Source: Microbacterium terrae (GTDB lineage Bacteria; Actinomycetota; Actinomycetes; Actinomycetales; Microbacteriaceae). From it: a stretch of DNA of 64,000 nucleotides. The stretch lies in contig NZ_JAFDSS010000001.1 of assembly GCF_017831975.1 (NCBI RefSeq), positions 620,001 through 684,000 of the forward strand, in the 5' to 3' direction. Numbering within the stretch: the first letter of the stretch is position 1; every line of letters starts with the position of its first letter. The notes below the pieces were generated by a model that saw nothing but the letters and a program-made list of their open reading frames with translations, had not been told where the DNA came from and searched no databases. A program made the position numbers and the translations under genes. Below, one piece after another: positions 41,994-51,347 of the stretch.

Positions 41994-44360
41994 AACCCTC
42001 ACCACGCGCGCAGGCAGCCCACCCGATGGCTGCGCGTCGGCATCCCCGCGCTCCTCGTGCTCGTCTGGCTGGTCGGCGGATCGCTCGGCGGCCCGTACTT
42101 CGGCAAGGTCGACGAGGTCTCGACCAACGATCGATCGTCGTTCCTGCCCGAGAGCGCCGACGCCACGCAGGTCAATGAGCGGCTCGCCCACTTCCTCGGC
42201 GATGACACGATCCCCGCGGTGGTCGTGGTCGAATCGGACTCGGCGCTCACCGATGACGAGCTCGCCGACCTGCAGACTCTGGCCGACGACATCGCAGCGA
42301 TCGACGGCGTCGAAGACGGCGTGTCACCGCCCATCCCGTCCGACGACGGAGACGCCGCGCAGATCTTCGTGCCGGTCGATGCCTCGGGCGAAGTCGATGC
42401 GATCGTCGGCGAGGTGCGGCAGGCCGTCGAATCCGGGCTCCCCGACGGTCTGGAGGGCTGGGTGACCGGTCCTGCCGGGTTCACCGCCGACCTGGTCGAG
42501 GGCTTCCTGGGCATCGACGGACTGCTGCTGGCGGTCGCCCTCATCGCGGTGTTCATCATCCTGGTGATCGTCTACCGCTCGCCGCTTCTGCCCGTGCTCG
42601 TGCTCATGACGAGTATGTTCGCCCTCTGCGTCGCACTCCTCACGGTGTGGTGGCTGGCATACGCGGGCATCGTGGTGCTCAACGGTCAGGTGCAGGGCAT
42701 CCTCTTCATCCTCGTGATCGGCGCCGCCACCGACTACGCGCTCCTGTACGTGGCACGCTTCCGCGAGGCGGTCGCCGACGGGGATCGTCGATGGGATGCC
42801 ACGCTGCGCGCCTGGCGCGGCGCGTTCGAGCCGATCCTCGCCTCGGGCGGCACGGTCATCGCGGGGCTGCTGTGCCTGCTGCTCTCCGACCTCGCCACCA
42901 ACCGTGCGCTCGGCCCGATCGCCTCGATCGGCATCGCGTTCTCGGTGCTCTCGGCCCTCACCTTCCTGCCGGCGCTGCTGGCCATCTTCGGCCGCGCGGC
43001 CTTCTGGCCGTTCATCCCGAAGGCGCCGATGGCGAGCATCCCCGACGACCTGACCGAGCCGGTCACCGGTCTCTGGCCGCGGCAGGCGCGCTTCGTGGCG
43101 CGCCACGCGCGCACGGTGTGGATCGCGTGCACGCTCGTGCTGCTCGTCGGCGCCCTCGGGATCACGCAGCTCAAGGCCGACGGCGTGCCCACCAGTGATC
43201 TGGTGCTCGGTGCATCTGAGGCGCGCGACGGGCAGGAGGTGCTGGCCGAGCACTTCCCGGCGGGCTCCGGATCACCCGTCTACGTGATCGTGCCGGAGGA
43301 CGAGCTCGCCGCGACCGCGACGGTGCTCGAGGATCAGGACGGCATCGACTCAGTGGCCGTGGCCTCGGATGACTCGCCGACAGGCCAGGCCGCGGTCGAG
43401 GTCGAGGGTGGCGAAGCCGTGCTGACGGCGGTCGGCCCGCCCGGAACTCCGGCGCCGGAGCCCACCGTCGACGACGGCGATGTGCTGGTGGTCGGCACCC
43501 TCACCGATGCCGCCGACTCGGTCGCCGCGGAAGACACTGTGCGGGAGCTCCGCGTCGCCCTCGACGACGAGTTGGGAGCGGGTGTCGCGATCGTCGGCGG
43601 AGAGACGGCAACCGACATCGACACCAACGACACGTCGATCCGCGACCGCACGGTGATCATCCCGGTGATCCTCGCGGTGATCTTCGTCATCCTCATGCTG
43701 CTGCTGCGCTCCATCGTGGCGCCGGTGCTGCTCATCGCGACGGTCATCCTGTCGTTCGGCACCGCGCTCGGCGTCAGCGCGCTCGTCTTCAACGGCGTGT
43801 TCGGCATGCCCGGCGCCGACCCTGCGGTGCCGCTCTACGGATTCGTCTTCCTCGTCGCCCTCGGCGTCGACTACAACATCTTCCTGATGTCGCGAGTGCG
43901 CGAGGAGTCCCTGATCCACGGCACGCGGCCGGGCATCCTGCGCGGACTCGTCGCGACCGGAGGCGTGATCACCTCCGCCGGTCTGGTGCTGGCCGCGACG
44001 TTCGCCGCACTCGGCGTGATCCCGATCCTGTTCCTCGCTCAGATCGCCTTCATCGTCGCGTTCGGCGTGCTCCTCGACACGTTCGTGGTGCGGTCGCTCC
44101 TCGTGCCCGCGCTGTCGTACGACATCGGCCCGGCGATCTGGTGGCCGTCGAAGCTGTGGCGGGGCGATGTCGCAGGCCGCAACTCCGCCGGTGGTGCGGC
44201 TCCGGTCACTGACGCGCCGGGTTCCGCTGCCGAGGCCGACGCGGCAGGAGGAGTCGTGGCACACGCCGAGGCGCTCCCCGCCGAGACCGACCCCGAGCTG
44301 GTCGCCGACGACGGGCATCCGCTGACGCGCGACGAGTATCGTCGTACGCTCGACACATGA
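41988..44360 (+). CDS. MMPL/RND-family membrane transporter
   Basis: 790-residue transporter with two repeats of a periplasmic-type domain plus five to six helices. GAATDYALLYVARFREA and ALGVDYNIFLMSRVREE are the paired MMPL motifs with the proton-relay Asp-Tyr. Such proteins export lipids or drugs in actinobacteria. The C-terminal 60 residues are hydrophilic. ATG 41988 lies in the palindrome and appears leaderless. pncA overlaps its end by 4 bp (ATGA). Confidence 0.92.
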   Translation: MANPHHARRQPTRWLRVGIPALLVLVWLVGGSLGGPYFGKVDEVSTNDRSSFLPESADATQVNERLAHFLGDDTIPAVVVVESDSALTDDELADLQTLADDIAAIDGVEDGVSPPIPSDDGDAAQIFVPVDASGEVDAIVGEVRQAVESGLPDGLEGWVTGPAGFTADLVEGFLGIDGLLLAVALIAVFIILVIVYRSPLLPVLVLMTSMFALCVALLTVWWLAYAGIVVLNGQVQGILFILVIGAATDYALLYVARFREAVADGDRRWDATLRAWRGAFEPILASGGTVIAGLLCLLLSDLATNRALGPIASIGIAFSVLSALTFLPALLAIFGRAAFWPFIPKAPMASIPDDLTEPVTGLWPRQARFVARHARTVWIACTLVLLVGALGITQLKADGVPTSDLVLGASEARDGQEVLAEHFPAGSGSPVYVIVPEDELAATATVLEDQDGIDSVAVASDDSPTGQAAVEVEGGEAVLTAVGPPGTPAPEPTVDDGDVLVVGTLTDAADSVAAEDTVRELRVALDDELGAGVAIVGGETATDIDTNDTSIRDRTVIIPVILAVIFVILMLLLRSIVAPVLLIATVILSFGTALGVSALVFNGVFGMPGADPAVPLYGFVFLVALGVDYNIFLMSRVREESLIHGTRPGILRGLVATGGVITSAGLVLAATFAALGVIPILFLAQIAFIVAFGVLLDTFVVRSLLVPALSYDIGPAIWWPSKLWRGDVAGRNSAGGAAPVTDAPGSAAEADAAGGVVAHAEALPAETDPELVADDGHPLTRDEYRRTLDT
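44345..44350 (+). promoter_or_regulatory. -10 element TACGCT before pncA
   Basis: Inside the MMPL gene end; TANNNT, 6 bases, ATG 44357. pncA may therefore be transcribed alone as well as with the transporter. Confidence 0.4.
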
Positions 44361-44938
44361 CCAAGGCGCTGTTCATCGTCGACGTCCAGAACGACTTCAC
44401 CGAGGGCGGAGCCCTCGGCGTGGCGGGAGGGGATGCCGTCGCCGCGGCGATCTCGCGCTATCTCGTCACCCACGCCGAGGAGTACACGGTCATCGTCGCC
44501 TCGCGCGACTGGCACGACGGCGACACCGACAACGGCGGGCATTTCGCCGCCGGCGAGCCGGACTTCGTCGACAGCTGGCCGGTGCACTGTGTGAGCGGCA
44601 CGCCCGGCGCGGAGTACGACCCCGGCCTCGACACGGGCGCGGTCACCCACCACGTGAAGAAGGGGCAGGGCAAGCCCGCGTACTCGCTCCTCGAGGGCAC
44701 GACGGATGCCGGCGAGACGGTGTCGCACCTGCTCGACGCGCACGGCGTGGTCGATGTCGACGTGACGGGTATCGCGACCGACTACTGCGTGCGCGCATCC
44801 GCTCTCGACGCCATCGAGCACGGGCGCCACGTGCGCGTGCTCACCGACCTGATCGCCGGTGTCGCGGAGCAATCGAGCGAGGCGGCGCTCGCCGAACTCG
44901 CGCACGCGGGCGCCGAGCTCGTGGAGTCCGGTGCCTGA
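44357..44938 (+). CDS. pncA: nicotinamidase
   Basis: Cysteine hydrolase, 193 residues, deamidating nicotinamide to nicotinate for NAD salvage. Catalytic Asp in FIVDVQNDFTEGGAL, metal/His region SRDWHDGDTDNGGHF, Lys in VKKGQGKPAYS, and nucleophile Cys144 in TGIATDYCVRASALDA. This matches PncA better than other isochorismatase-like hydrolases. It overlaps the MMPL gene and the next GNAT gene. Confidence 0.92.
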   Translation: MTKALFIVDVQNDFTEGGALGVAGGDAVAAAISRYLVTHAEEYTVIVASRDWHDGDTDNGGHFAAGEPDFVDSWPVHCVSGTPGAEYDPGLDTGAVTHHVKKGQGKPAYSLLEGTTDAGETVSHLLDAHGVVDVDVTGIATDYCVRASALDAIEHGRHVRVLTDLIAGVAEQSSEAALAELAHAGAELVESGA

Positions 44939-45464
44939 CGCTCACGTGCGTCGCGTGTTCGCGACCGACGGCGGGCGCCTGCGCGCGCTGCGGCTCGAGG
45001 CGCTCGGCGACCCCGCGGCGGGAATCGCCTTCCTCGAGACCCACGACGACGCCGCGGCTCGCCCGAGCAGCTTCTGGGACGAGCGGGCCGCAGGGGCTGC
45101 GCTGTCCGCGTCGGCGGCTCAGTTCATCGCCGAGGTGGGCCCGACGTGGGTGGGCACGGTGACGATCCTCATCCCCGAACCGGGCTCCGCCGACTACTTC
45201 GGTCGCATCCGTCAGGCGGGCACGGCGCTCGCGGTGGCCGTGTACGTCTCGCCCGCGCATCGGGGCCAGGGCATCCTCGACGACCTGTTCTCGGCCGCGG
45301 CGGAGTGGGCGCGCGCGCAGGGCTGCGACACGCTCATCCTCGACGTGCACACCGAGAACGCCCGTGCGCAGGCCGCCTATGCGCGACTCGGCTTCCGCGC
45401 GACCGGCGGCATGATCGACGGCGACAACGGCCGCGAGATGGAGCTGGCCCGCGCACTCGCCTGA
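44931..45464 (+). CDS. GNAT-family N-acetyltransferase
   Basis: 177 residues from GTG 44931, with GGAG upstream. The acetyl-CoA binding region reads AVYVSPAHRGQGILDDL, then AYARLGFRATGG, typical GNAT motifs A and B. Acceptor unknown. It overlaps the pncA stop by 8 bp. Confidence 0.85.
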   Translation: MPDAHVRRVFATDGGRLRALRLEALGDPAAGIAFLETHDDAAARPSSFWDERAAGAALSASAAQFIAEVGPTWVGTVTILIPEPGSADYFGRIRQAGTALAVAVYVSPAHRGQGILDDLFSAAAEWARAQGCDTLILDVHTENARAQAAYARLGFRATGGMIDGDNGREMELARALA

Positions 45465-45579
45465 CGGTGCGGGTGCGGTGACGCTGTGGTGCTGGGTGGG
45501 CCCGTAGGACGTCGCTCGCGACCAGGTACAAGCGGCGCGGGGATCCATACCCGACTGCTCGAGGCAGCTCACGCATTGC

Positions 45580-45948
45580 TTACCGTGAGGAGCTGTCCTT
45601 TTCGCGGACCCACGCTCGCACGAGCTCCTGAAGGGCGGGGGTCTTCTTCGCGAGCTCCGCGGCATCTGCGAACTTCGCGACGCGAGATGTCGCGCCCTCC
45701 CCGTCGAGGATGCCTTCGGGGTCGGGGAGCGACGCGCCGGTGTGGAACATCAGGCTCACGTGCGCCAGCGACTTCGGAAAGAAGGACGCGATGTTTCCCC
45801 GGTACATGAACGTCGGCGCCCGCCACTTGATGGTCTCGGTCACGCGATCGTCGGTGTCGAGGACGACCCGCCTGACCGCGTCGACCAGGTCCTTCTGGGG
45901 ATTGTCGTACTCCTCGAACCAGGCATCGACGATCTCAGATGTCGGCAT
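45580..45948 (-). CDS. DUF1801 (YdhG-like) protein
   Basis: 122 residues from ATG 45948. IKWRAPTFMYRGNIASFFP and HVSLMFHTGASLPDP are the DUF1801/YdhG pattern. Function unknown. It starts a stretch with visibly lower G+C. The gap 45465-45579 before it shows no gene. Confidence 0.8.
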   Translation of the reverse strand: MPTSEIVDAWFEEYDNPQKDLVDAVRRVVLDTDDRVTETIKWRAPTFMYRGNIASFFPKSLAHVSLMFHTGASLPDPEGILDGEGATSRVAKFADAAELAKKTPALQELVRAWVREKDSSSR

Positions 45949-46017
45949 CGGCAAACACCGTGGTGGATCACTCGATGGATGCCGGCCAGCGGACCGTCCG
46001 CAGTGGCAGTCGTCCCA

Positions 46018-46323
46018 CTAGTCGCGCGGCACGTCTCTCGCCGGTGCGGGCTCCCGGACGATTCGGCGGGCGATCTCGGCAACTCCAGCGAGCACGACCG
46101 CTCCGACGAGAGCGACGATCCCCGCGGTGACGGCGACGTCGGTCCACGCCGTCAACGCAGCTACGAGTGCGTCATCACCGGGCTCGTCCCACGTTCGCGT
46201 CGTGACGCCGTTGGCCACCGACGTGAGCACGGTCGCCATAGCCAGCCCCGCAAGCCCGATGACGACAAGGGCGATCGTGTGCGGAAGCATGCGAGCTTCG
46301 GTCTTGATGGCGATGTCTGCCAT
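46018..46323 (-). CDS. small two-helix membrane protein
   Basis: 101 residues from ATG 46323. Hydrophobic helices at about 15-38 and 64-86 separated by a short polar loop with TRTWDEPGDDALVAAL. I recognise no family. Codon use is weaker in G/C at third positions than in core genes. Coding status is likely but not certain. The gap 46324-46477 has nothing else. Confidence 0.55.
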   Translation of the reverse strand: MADIAIKTEARMLPHTIALVVIGLAGLAMATVLTSVANGVTTRTWDEPGDDALVAALTAWTDVAVTAGIVALVGAVVLAGVAEIARRIVREPAPARDVPRD

Positions 46324-46477
46324 GCGCGCCCTTCGACGGAGGTAAGGGAAAGCTACACCTGACCTCCACGCCGACGCGACAGCGCTCACGGGGGCAGCTG
46401 GCCAGCTCGAATGACGGTCCGCTTTCCTGGCGCGATTTTGGGACCGACGGAGCGCTCTTGTCCTCTCAGATCGGTCC

Positions 46478-47380
46478 TCATCGGTTCTCGTCGCCGAAAC
46501 TGAGTCGGCGTGCTGCCGCTGTGCGGCCGCCGGTGACGGGCGCGGCCTTCAGGAAGTCGGCCAGCAGTGTCGCCACGCGGTCGGGAGCGTTCTCCATGGG
46601 TATGTGGCCGGCGTTCGGAATGCGGGCGAGCGTGGTGTGCGGGATCTCTGATGTGAAGCGTTCGGCGTATTCGACTTTCTGGAAGGTGTCGTCCTCGCCC
46701 CAGATCAGCAGCTTGGGTGTGGGTGACTGCTGCAGTGCGGGCACGAGGTCGAGCGTGTACCTGCTGTCGGCGGCCCCGGCGAGGTTCATCCATGAGCGGC
46801 AGACCCGCACGTCGGACCATGGTTCGAGGTACTCGCCGACCAACGGCTCGGTGGCGGCGCCGGCAAGCGCGGCCGTCACCGCCAAGCGTCGCGCGCCGAG
46901 GATCTCGTCGACGGTGGTCGCTGCGACAACCGCCGGGTCTCGGTACTTGGCCACACCGGGCACTGGCCACGAGTCGTAGGTGACCGAGTTGACGAGGGCG
47001 AGCGCTGAAACCTCCCGAGTGCCGCGGACGAGGAGGTGCTGCGCGACGGCGCCGCCGATGTCGTGCCCAGCGACCGCGATCGGGCCGTCGAGCTCGAGCG
47101 CATCGGCGAATCGACTCACCCACTCTGCGAGTGCGGGAACTGCGGCTGATGCCAGGGTGAGTTCCCCGCCGGATCGGCCGAGCCCGGGAAGGTCGACCGC
47201 GATCGGACGCAGTCCAGCATCCGCCAGTCCTTGGAGCACGGGAAGCCAGACCCGGCTCCAGTAGGTACCGTGAAGCAGTATCGCCACCGGCCCATCCTGC
47301 TCAACGGTGAGATAGCTCGCCGGCTGGTGGTCGATCAGGACCGTGGCCCGTGACACGTTCGTCGCTCGAGGTGAATGCAT
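46478..47380 (-). CDS. alpha/beta hydrolase, epoxide-hydrolase/dehalogenase-like
   Basis: 300 residues. Oxyanion motif HGTYWSRV near residue 38, nucleophile elbow GHDIGGAV with Asp instead of Ser, acid region LLIWGEDDTF, and catalytic His in NAGHIPMENAP. An Asp nucleophile is the mark of epoxide hydrolases and haloalkane dehalogenases. Substrate unknown. G+C is lower than in neighbours, suggesting recent arrival. The start ATG 47380 has no clear ribosome binding site. Confidence 0.82.
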   Translation of the reverse strand: MHSPRATNVSRATVLIDHQPASYLTVEQDGPVAILLHGTYWSRVWLPVLQGLADAGLRPIAVDLPGLGRSGGELTLASAAVPALAEWVSRFADALELDGPIAVAGHDIGGAVAQHLLVRGTREVSALALVNSVTYDSWPVPGVAKYRDPAVVAATTVDEILGARRLAVTAALAGAATEPLVGEYLEPWSDVRVCRSWMNLAGAADSRYTLDLVPALQQSPTPKLLIWGEDDTFQKVEYAERFTSEIPHTTLARIPNAGHIPMENAPDRVATLLADFLKAAPVTGGRTAAARRLSFGDENR

Positions 47381-47620
47381 GGGAGCAACGATGACGTGGC
47401 GGCCCCCAAGGCTCCAGGGTCGGGAACGACACAGGGAGCACGATTCCGGCCATCCTCACCTTTCCCGCTGCAAGCTCTATCGCCGCGCTCGGGTCCTCCA
47501 CCGTTCGGAATCGGCGCCGAATGCAAGTGGGGATGGATGAGCTGCTCGATCGCAGACCGGATCGCGCACGCGCATGTGGACAAGTCGTCCCTGCCCTACG
47601 CGAGTGCCAGACTGAAGCCC

Positions 47621-47827
47621 ATGCATGGGAACCTCAGCGGATGGCACCTGATCATCCTCGCCGTCATCTGGATCATTCCGTTCGTCGTCACTGTCGTCAG
47701 CATCGCTCGCAATCGTGTGGCGTCCGGAACTGCGAAGGCTGTCTGGGTTCTCATCGCGCTGCTCGTCCCGTGGATCGGACTCATCCTCTGGTTCACGATC
47801 GGTCGTACGCCGGCGCCGGCGGACTGA
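47621..47827 (+). CDS. PLDc_N small membrane protein
   Basis: 68 residues with two hydrophobic helices (about 9-30 and 40-60): LIILAVIWIIPFVVTVVSI and VWVLIALLVPWIGLILWFTIGR, the PLDc_N domain found at the N-terminus of cardiolipin synthases and alone in small proteins. Start ATG 47621 is chosen because the family's first helix begins there. The region 47381-47620 before it has no supported gene. Confidence 0.78.
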   Translation: MHGNLSGWHLIILAVIWIIPFVVTVVSIARNRVASGTAKAVWVLIALLVPWIGLILWFTIGRTPAPAD

Positions 47828-47875
47828 AGCGACCTGATTCACCAGGCCGAACGTCACGTTCCTTGAAACAGTGCG

Positions 47876-47917
47876 AACGAAACGCCGCGACCCTCGTCAA
47901 GAGAAGGGATCGCGGCG
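47876..47917 (-). terminator. terminator after tRNA-Lys
   Basis: Minus-strand hairpin: CGCCGCGA-CCCT at 47883-47894 pairs with 47905-47917 (one bulged A), followed on the minus strand by GTTTCGTT. Confidence 0.7.
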
Positions 47918-47929
47918 ATCAGAATGCGG

Positions 47930-48002
47930 TGGGCCCCGTGGGGCTCGAACCCACGACCCGCGGATTAAAAGTCCGATGCTCTACCGACTGAGCTAGAGGC
48001 CC
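47930..48002 (-). tRNA. tRNA-Lys (anticodon TTT)
   Basis: 73-nt cloverleaf on the minus strand starting GGGCCTCTAGCTCAGTC; anticodon loop CTTTTAA gives TTT; T arm GTGGG-TTCGAGC-CCCAC; discriminator A. CCA not encoded. Confidence 0.97.
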
Positions 48003-48096
48003 GCGACGATCAAGCCTAATCGGAGTCGCAAGACCTGGCGAACGACAGCGACCGCCGGTGCGGTCTGCACCAGCGGTCGCTGTCGGTGAAGCGAGG

Positions 48097-48762
48097 TCAC
48101 ATCGAGGGCATCAGCACCGCGTCGATGAGGTAGACCGTCGCGTTGGCGGTCTGCACGCCGCCGCAGATGACGTTGGCGTCGTTGACCATCCACTCCTCGC
48201 CCGAGCCGGTGACCTCGAGGTCGGTGCCCTGGACGGTGGTGTGGGTACCCGCGATGTCGGCCGGCTCGATCTGGCCGGGGACGACGTGGTACGTGAGGAT
48301 CGACGACAGCGTCTCGGAGTCGGTCTTCAGCGACTCGATCACGGCCGGGTCGATCGCGGCGAACGCCTCGTCGACCGGGGCGAAGACGGTGAACTCGTCA
48401 CCGTTGAGCGTGTCGACGAGGTCGACGTCGGGGTTGAGCTGGCCGCTGACGGCAGCGGTGAGCGTCGTGAGCAGCGGGTTGTTCGAAGCGGCGACGGCGA
48501 CCGGGTCGGCCGACATGCCCTCGATCGAGCCGGAACCGTCGGGGACGGCCTCGGCGTACGCCTCGCAGCCCGGGCCGACGAGGTTCGCCGCCGGGTCCAT
48601 GGTGTCGGCGCCGTCGTCCATGGGCTCTTCCGAGGCCATCGACGAGTCCTCGGTGGGCTCTGCGGTGGTGGTCGCTCCCATCGAGCAGGCCGACAGGGCG
48701 AAGGTGGCTGCGACTGCGAGGGCGAGTCCCGCCGAGAGGCGCTTCCTGGTGATGCGTGACAT
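48097..48762 (-). CDS. fasciclin-domain lipoprotein (MPT70/MPT83-like)
   Basis: 221 residues. Signal peptide with lipobox ALSACS, a short acidic Met-rich linker, then a fasciclin domain (about 90-221) with [25 protein letters not shown] and a C-terminal [10 protein letters not shown]. In Mycobacterium tuberculosis MPT70/MPT83 of this family are the major SigK targets. GGAGGAAG precedes ATG 48762. It is divergent from dipZ, and both promoters share one motif. Confidence 0.9.
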   Translation of the reverse strand: MSRITRKRLSAGLALAVAATFALSACSMGATTTAEPTEDSSMASEEPMDDGADTMDPAANLVGPGCEAYAEAVPDGSGSIEGMSADPVAVAASNNPLLTTLTAAVSGQLNPDVDLVDTLNGDEFTVFAPVDEAFAAIDPAVIESLKTDSETLSSILTYHVVPGQIEPADIAGTHTTVQGTDLEVTGSGEEWMVNDANVICGGVQTANATVYLIDAVLMPSM

Positions 48763-48813
48763 GACTTCCTCCGTGGTGACTGGACGCGCCGCGGGGTGCG
48801 GCGTCAACAGGTC

Positions 48814-48840
48814 CTTCGGAGTGGTCGAGGGATCGGATTG
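48814..48840 (-). promoter_or_regulatory. candidate SigK promoter for the fasciclin gene
   Basis: Minus strand: CAATCC (48840-48835), 15-base spacer, CCGAAG (48819-48814). Resembles the mycobacterial SigK pattern CCATCC/CCGAAT and matches the dipZ promoter on the other strand. Confidence 0.55.
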
Positions 48841-48901
48841 CGGACGGATCGGAAATCTTCTCCACGCGGTGCCCGAGAAGAGAGCGGATGCGCCGGCCGG
48901 C

Positions 48902-48928
48902 CAATCCGATGCGGGGTCGGAGGCGAAC
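48902..48928 (+). promoter_or_regulatory. candidate SigK promoter for dipZ-sigK-rskA
   Basis: CAATCC (48902-48907), 15-base spacer, GCGAAC (48923-48928), 35 bp before the dipZ ATG. Same -35, same spacing and shared CGAA core as the divergent promoter. Confidence 0.55.
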
Positions 48929-48963
48929 AACACCGGTACACACCCGGACCCGTCGGAGGCATC

Positions 48964-50691
48964 ATGTCGCTCGTGATCATCGGCCTGCTCGGCGGACTCA
49001 TCACCGGAATCTCGCCCTGCATCCTTCCCGTGCTGCCCGTCGTCTTCCTCACGGGAGGCGCGCAGTCGGCCACGTTCGACGGCGAGGATCGAGGTGTCGC
49101 ACCCGCCTCGCGCTGGCGGCCGTTCCTCGTCATCGCCGGACTCGTCTTGAGCTTCACGATCGTGACGCTCGCCGGAACGCTGATCCTGGGGGCGCTCAAC
49201 CTGCCTCAGGACGTGCTGCGCTGGGCCGGCATCGCCGTGCTCGTCATCATCGGGATCGGGATGCTCGTGCCGCGCTTCGAGCAGCTGATCGAGCGTCCCT
49301 TCCAGCGGCTCACCTCTCGACGCGAGGTGAAGAACCGGGGGAGCGGCTTCGGCGTCGGCCTCGCGCTCGGCACGGTGTTCGTGCCGTGCGCCGGACCCGT
49401 TCTCGCGGCGATCATCGTCGCCGGCTCGACCGGCCGCATAGGTCCCGACACGATCCTCCTCACCGTCTCGTTCGCGATCGGTGTGGCCATCCCGCTCCTC
49501 GCCTTCGCACTCGCCGGTCGCGGTCTGGTGCAGCGCATCCGCGTGTTCCGCACGCACGAGCGCGGCATCCGCATCGCTGCGGGCATCGCGATGCTCGCGC
49601 TCGCCGTGGGTCTCGTCTTCAACGTGCCGCAGCTGCTTCAGCGCCTCGTGCCCGACTACACCGCGAACCTGCAGCGCGACCTCACCGACAGCGACGAGGC
49701 CCGCCGCGCCCTCGACCTCGGCGGCCTTGTCAACGACGAGAACGCCGAGCTCGACCAGTGCTCGAACGGCGCCGTCGAGCTCGAATCGTGCGGCACGGCG
49801 CCGAGCATCCGCGGCATCGAGGGTTGGCTGAACACGCCCGACGGCGAGGGGCTCGATCTCGACGACCTGCGCGGCCAGGTCGTGCTGATCGACTTCTGGG
49901 CCTACTCCTGCATCAACTGCCAGCGCAGCATCCCGCATGTGGTCGCCTGGGATGAGACCTACCGCGACGCGGGGCTGCAGGTCATCGGCATCCACTCGCC
50001 CGAGTACGCGTTCGAGAAGGATGCCGCGAACGTCGCAGCCGGCGCCCGTGACTTCGGCATCGAGTACCCGGTCGCCCTCGACAACACCCTCTCGACCTGG
50101 ACGAACTACCGGAACCGCTACTGGCCCGCGCACTACCTGATCGACGCCGACGGCGTGGTGCGTCACATCGCGTTCGGCGAGGGCAACTACGCCGCCACCG
50201 AGAAGCTCATCCGCGAGCTGCTGGAAGACGCGCAGCCCGGCATCGGCCTTCCCGGCTCCACAGACGTCGAGGACGAGACGCCCGACGCCGCCGACCGCAC
50301 GCAGGAGACGTACCTGGGCTCGGCGAAGGACGTGAACTTCGGCGGCGACGAGGACTACCGCGCCGGCGAGGGCGAGTACGCCTTCCCCGACGACCAGCCC
50401 GCCGACTCGTTCGCGCTCGACGGCGCGTGGCGCCTCGAGACGCAGTACGCCACACCCGCGCCCGGCGACAGCGCGAGCATCCGTCTCGACTATCGCGCCC
50501 GCGAGGTGCGCCTGGTGGCGGGCGGGAGCGGCACCGTCCAGCTCGTTCGCGACGACGGCAGCCGCGAGACGATCGCCGTCGACGGCACCCCGCGCTCGTA
50601 CGCCCTGCTCGAGGGGGCCGACGGCGAGGCGGGAGTCCTCGAGATCGAGGTGTCGTCGGGGGTCGAGGCGTATTCGTTCACGTTCGGGTGA
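48964..50691 (+). CDS. dipZ: DipZ: CcdA-like membrane domain fused to thioredoxin-like domain
   Basis: 575 residues. The first 230 form a CcdA/DsbD-type membrane part with paired Cys (ISPCILP near residue 19 and [10 protein letters not shown]); then an extracytoplasmic TlpA-like thioredoxin domain with active site Cys316-x-x-Cys319 in YSCINCQR; then a beta-rich C-terminal domain. It moves reducing power across the membrane to exported proteins. Start ATG 48964 follows GGAGG. sigK follows after 53 bp. Confidence 0.93.
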   Translation: MSLVIIGLLGGLITGISPCILPVLPVVFLTGGAQSATFDGEDRGVAPASRWRPFLVIAGLVLSFTIVTLAGTLILGALNLPQDVLRWAGIAVLVIIGIGMLVPRFEQLIERPFQRLTSRREVKNRGSGFGVGLALGTVFVPCAGPVLAAIIVAGSTGRIGPDTILLTVSFAIGVAIPLLAFALAGRGLVQRIRVFRTHERGIRIAAGIAMLALAVGLVFNVPQLLQRLVPDYTANLQRDLTDSDEARRALDLGGLVNDENAELDQCSNGAVELESCGTAPSIRGIEGWLNTPDGEGLDLDDLRGQVVLIDFWAYSCINCQRSIPHVVAWDETYRDAGLQVIGIHSPEYAFEKDAANVAAGARDFGIEYPVALDNTLSTWTNYRNRYWPAHYLIDADGVVRHIAFGEGNYAATEKLIRELLEDAQPGIGLPGSTDVEDETPDAADRTQETYLGSAKDVNFGGDEDYRAGEGEYAFPDDQPADSFALDGAWRLETQYATPAPGDSASIRLDYRAREVRLVAGGSGTVQLVRDDGSRETIAVDGTPRSYALLEGADGEAGVLEIEVSSGVEAYSFTFG

Positions 50692-50744
50692 GCGCGCAGG
50701 GGGCGTTCGGCGGTGCGTGAGGCGATCGGGGAGAGGAGTAGGGC

Positions 50745-51347
50745 ATGCTGGTGGACATGGTCATCGACGGCATAGACGTGCCGGAGCACGCCGAGACGCC
50801 GAGCGATCACGTCGGCGAGCTCCTCGTGCGCGTCGCCGACGGCGACCAGAACGCCTTCGCCCGCGTCTACGACATGCTCTCGCCGCGCGTGTTCGGCCTC
50901 ATCCTGCGCGTCCTCGTCGACCGTGCGCAGAGCGAAGAGGTGCTCCAGGAGGTCTTTCTCGAGATCTGGCAATCCGCCGGCCGCTTCGCTCCGAACAGAG
51001 GCCAGGGGAGATCGTGGGTCCTCACGATCGCACACCGCCGGGCGGTCGACCGCGTGCGGGCTTCACAGTCCAGCACCGATCGTGACATCCGCGCGGGGTT
51101 CCGAGACCTCGACGTGGCTCACGACCAGGTCGCGGAGCAGGTGGAGCTGCGGATCGAGGGGACGCGCGTGACACAGGCTCTCGCGGGCCTCCCGGAACCA
51201 CAGCGCGAGGCTCTCACCCTCGCGTATTACGGCGGTTACAGTCAGAGCGAGATCGCGGCGCTGGTGGGGGCGCCGCTCGGAACGATCAAGACCAGGATGC
51301 GAGACGGCTTGTCTCGCCTGCGCAGCGAAATGGGGGTGACGGCATGA
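50745..51347 (+). CDS. sigK: ECF sigma factor SigK
   Basis: 200-residue ECF sigma factor. Region 2: [17 protein letters not shown] and [14 protein letters not shown]; region 4: [40 protein letters not shown] (split: [20 protein letters not shown]). The linked anti-sigma gene and the fasciclin/DipZ neighbours identify it as SigK. Start ATG 50745, GAGGAG upstream. It overlaps rskA by 4 bp. Confidence 0.92.
   Translation: MLVDMVIDGIDVPEHAETPSDHVGELLVRVADGDQNAFARVYDMLSPRVFGLILRVLVDRAQSEEVLQEVFLEIWQSAGRFAPNRGQGRSWVLTIAHRRAVDRVRASQSSTDRDIRAGFRDLDVAHDQVAEQVELRIEGTRVTQALAGLPEPQREALTLAYYGGYSQSEIAALVGAPLGTIKTRMRDGLSRLRSEMGVTA

Noticed and set aside
45465-45579. Small gene between the GNAT gene and the DUF1801 gene
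   Set aside because: No frame has a start, ribosome binding site and protein-like composition.
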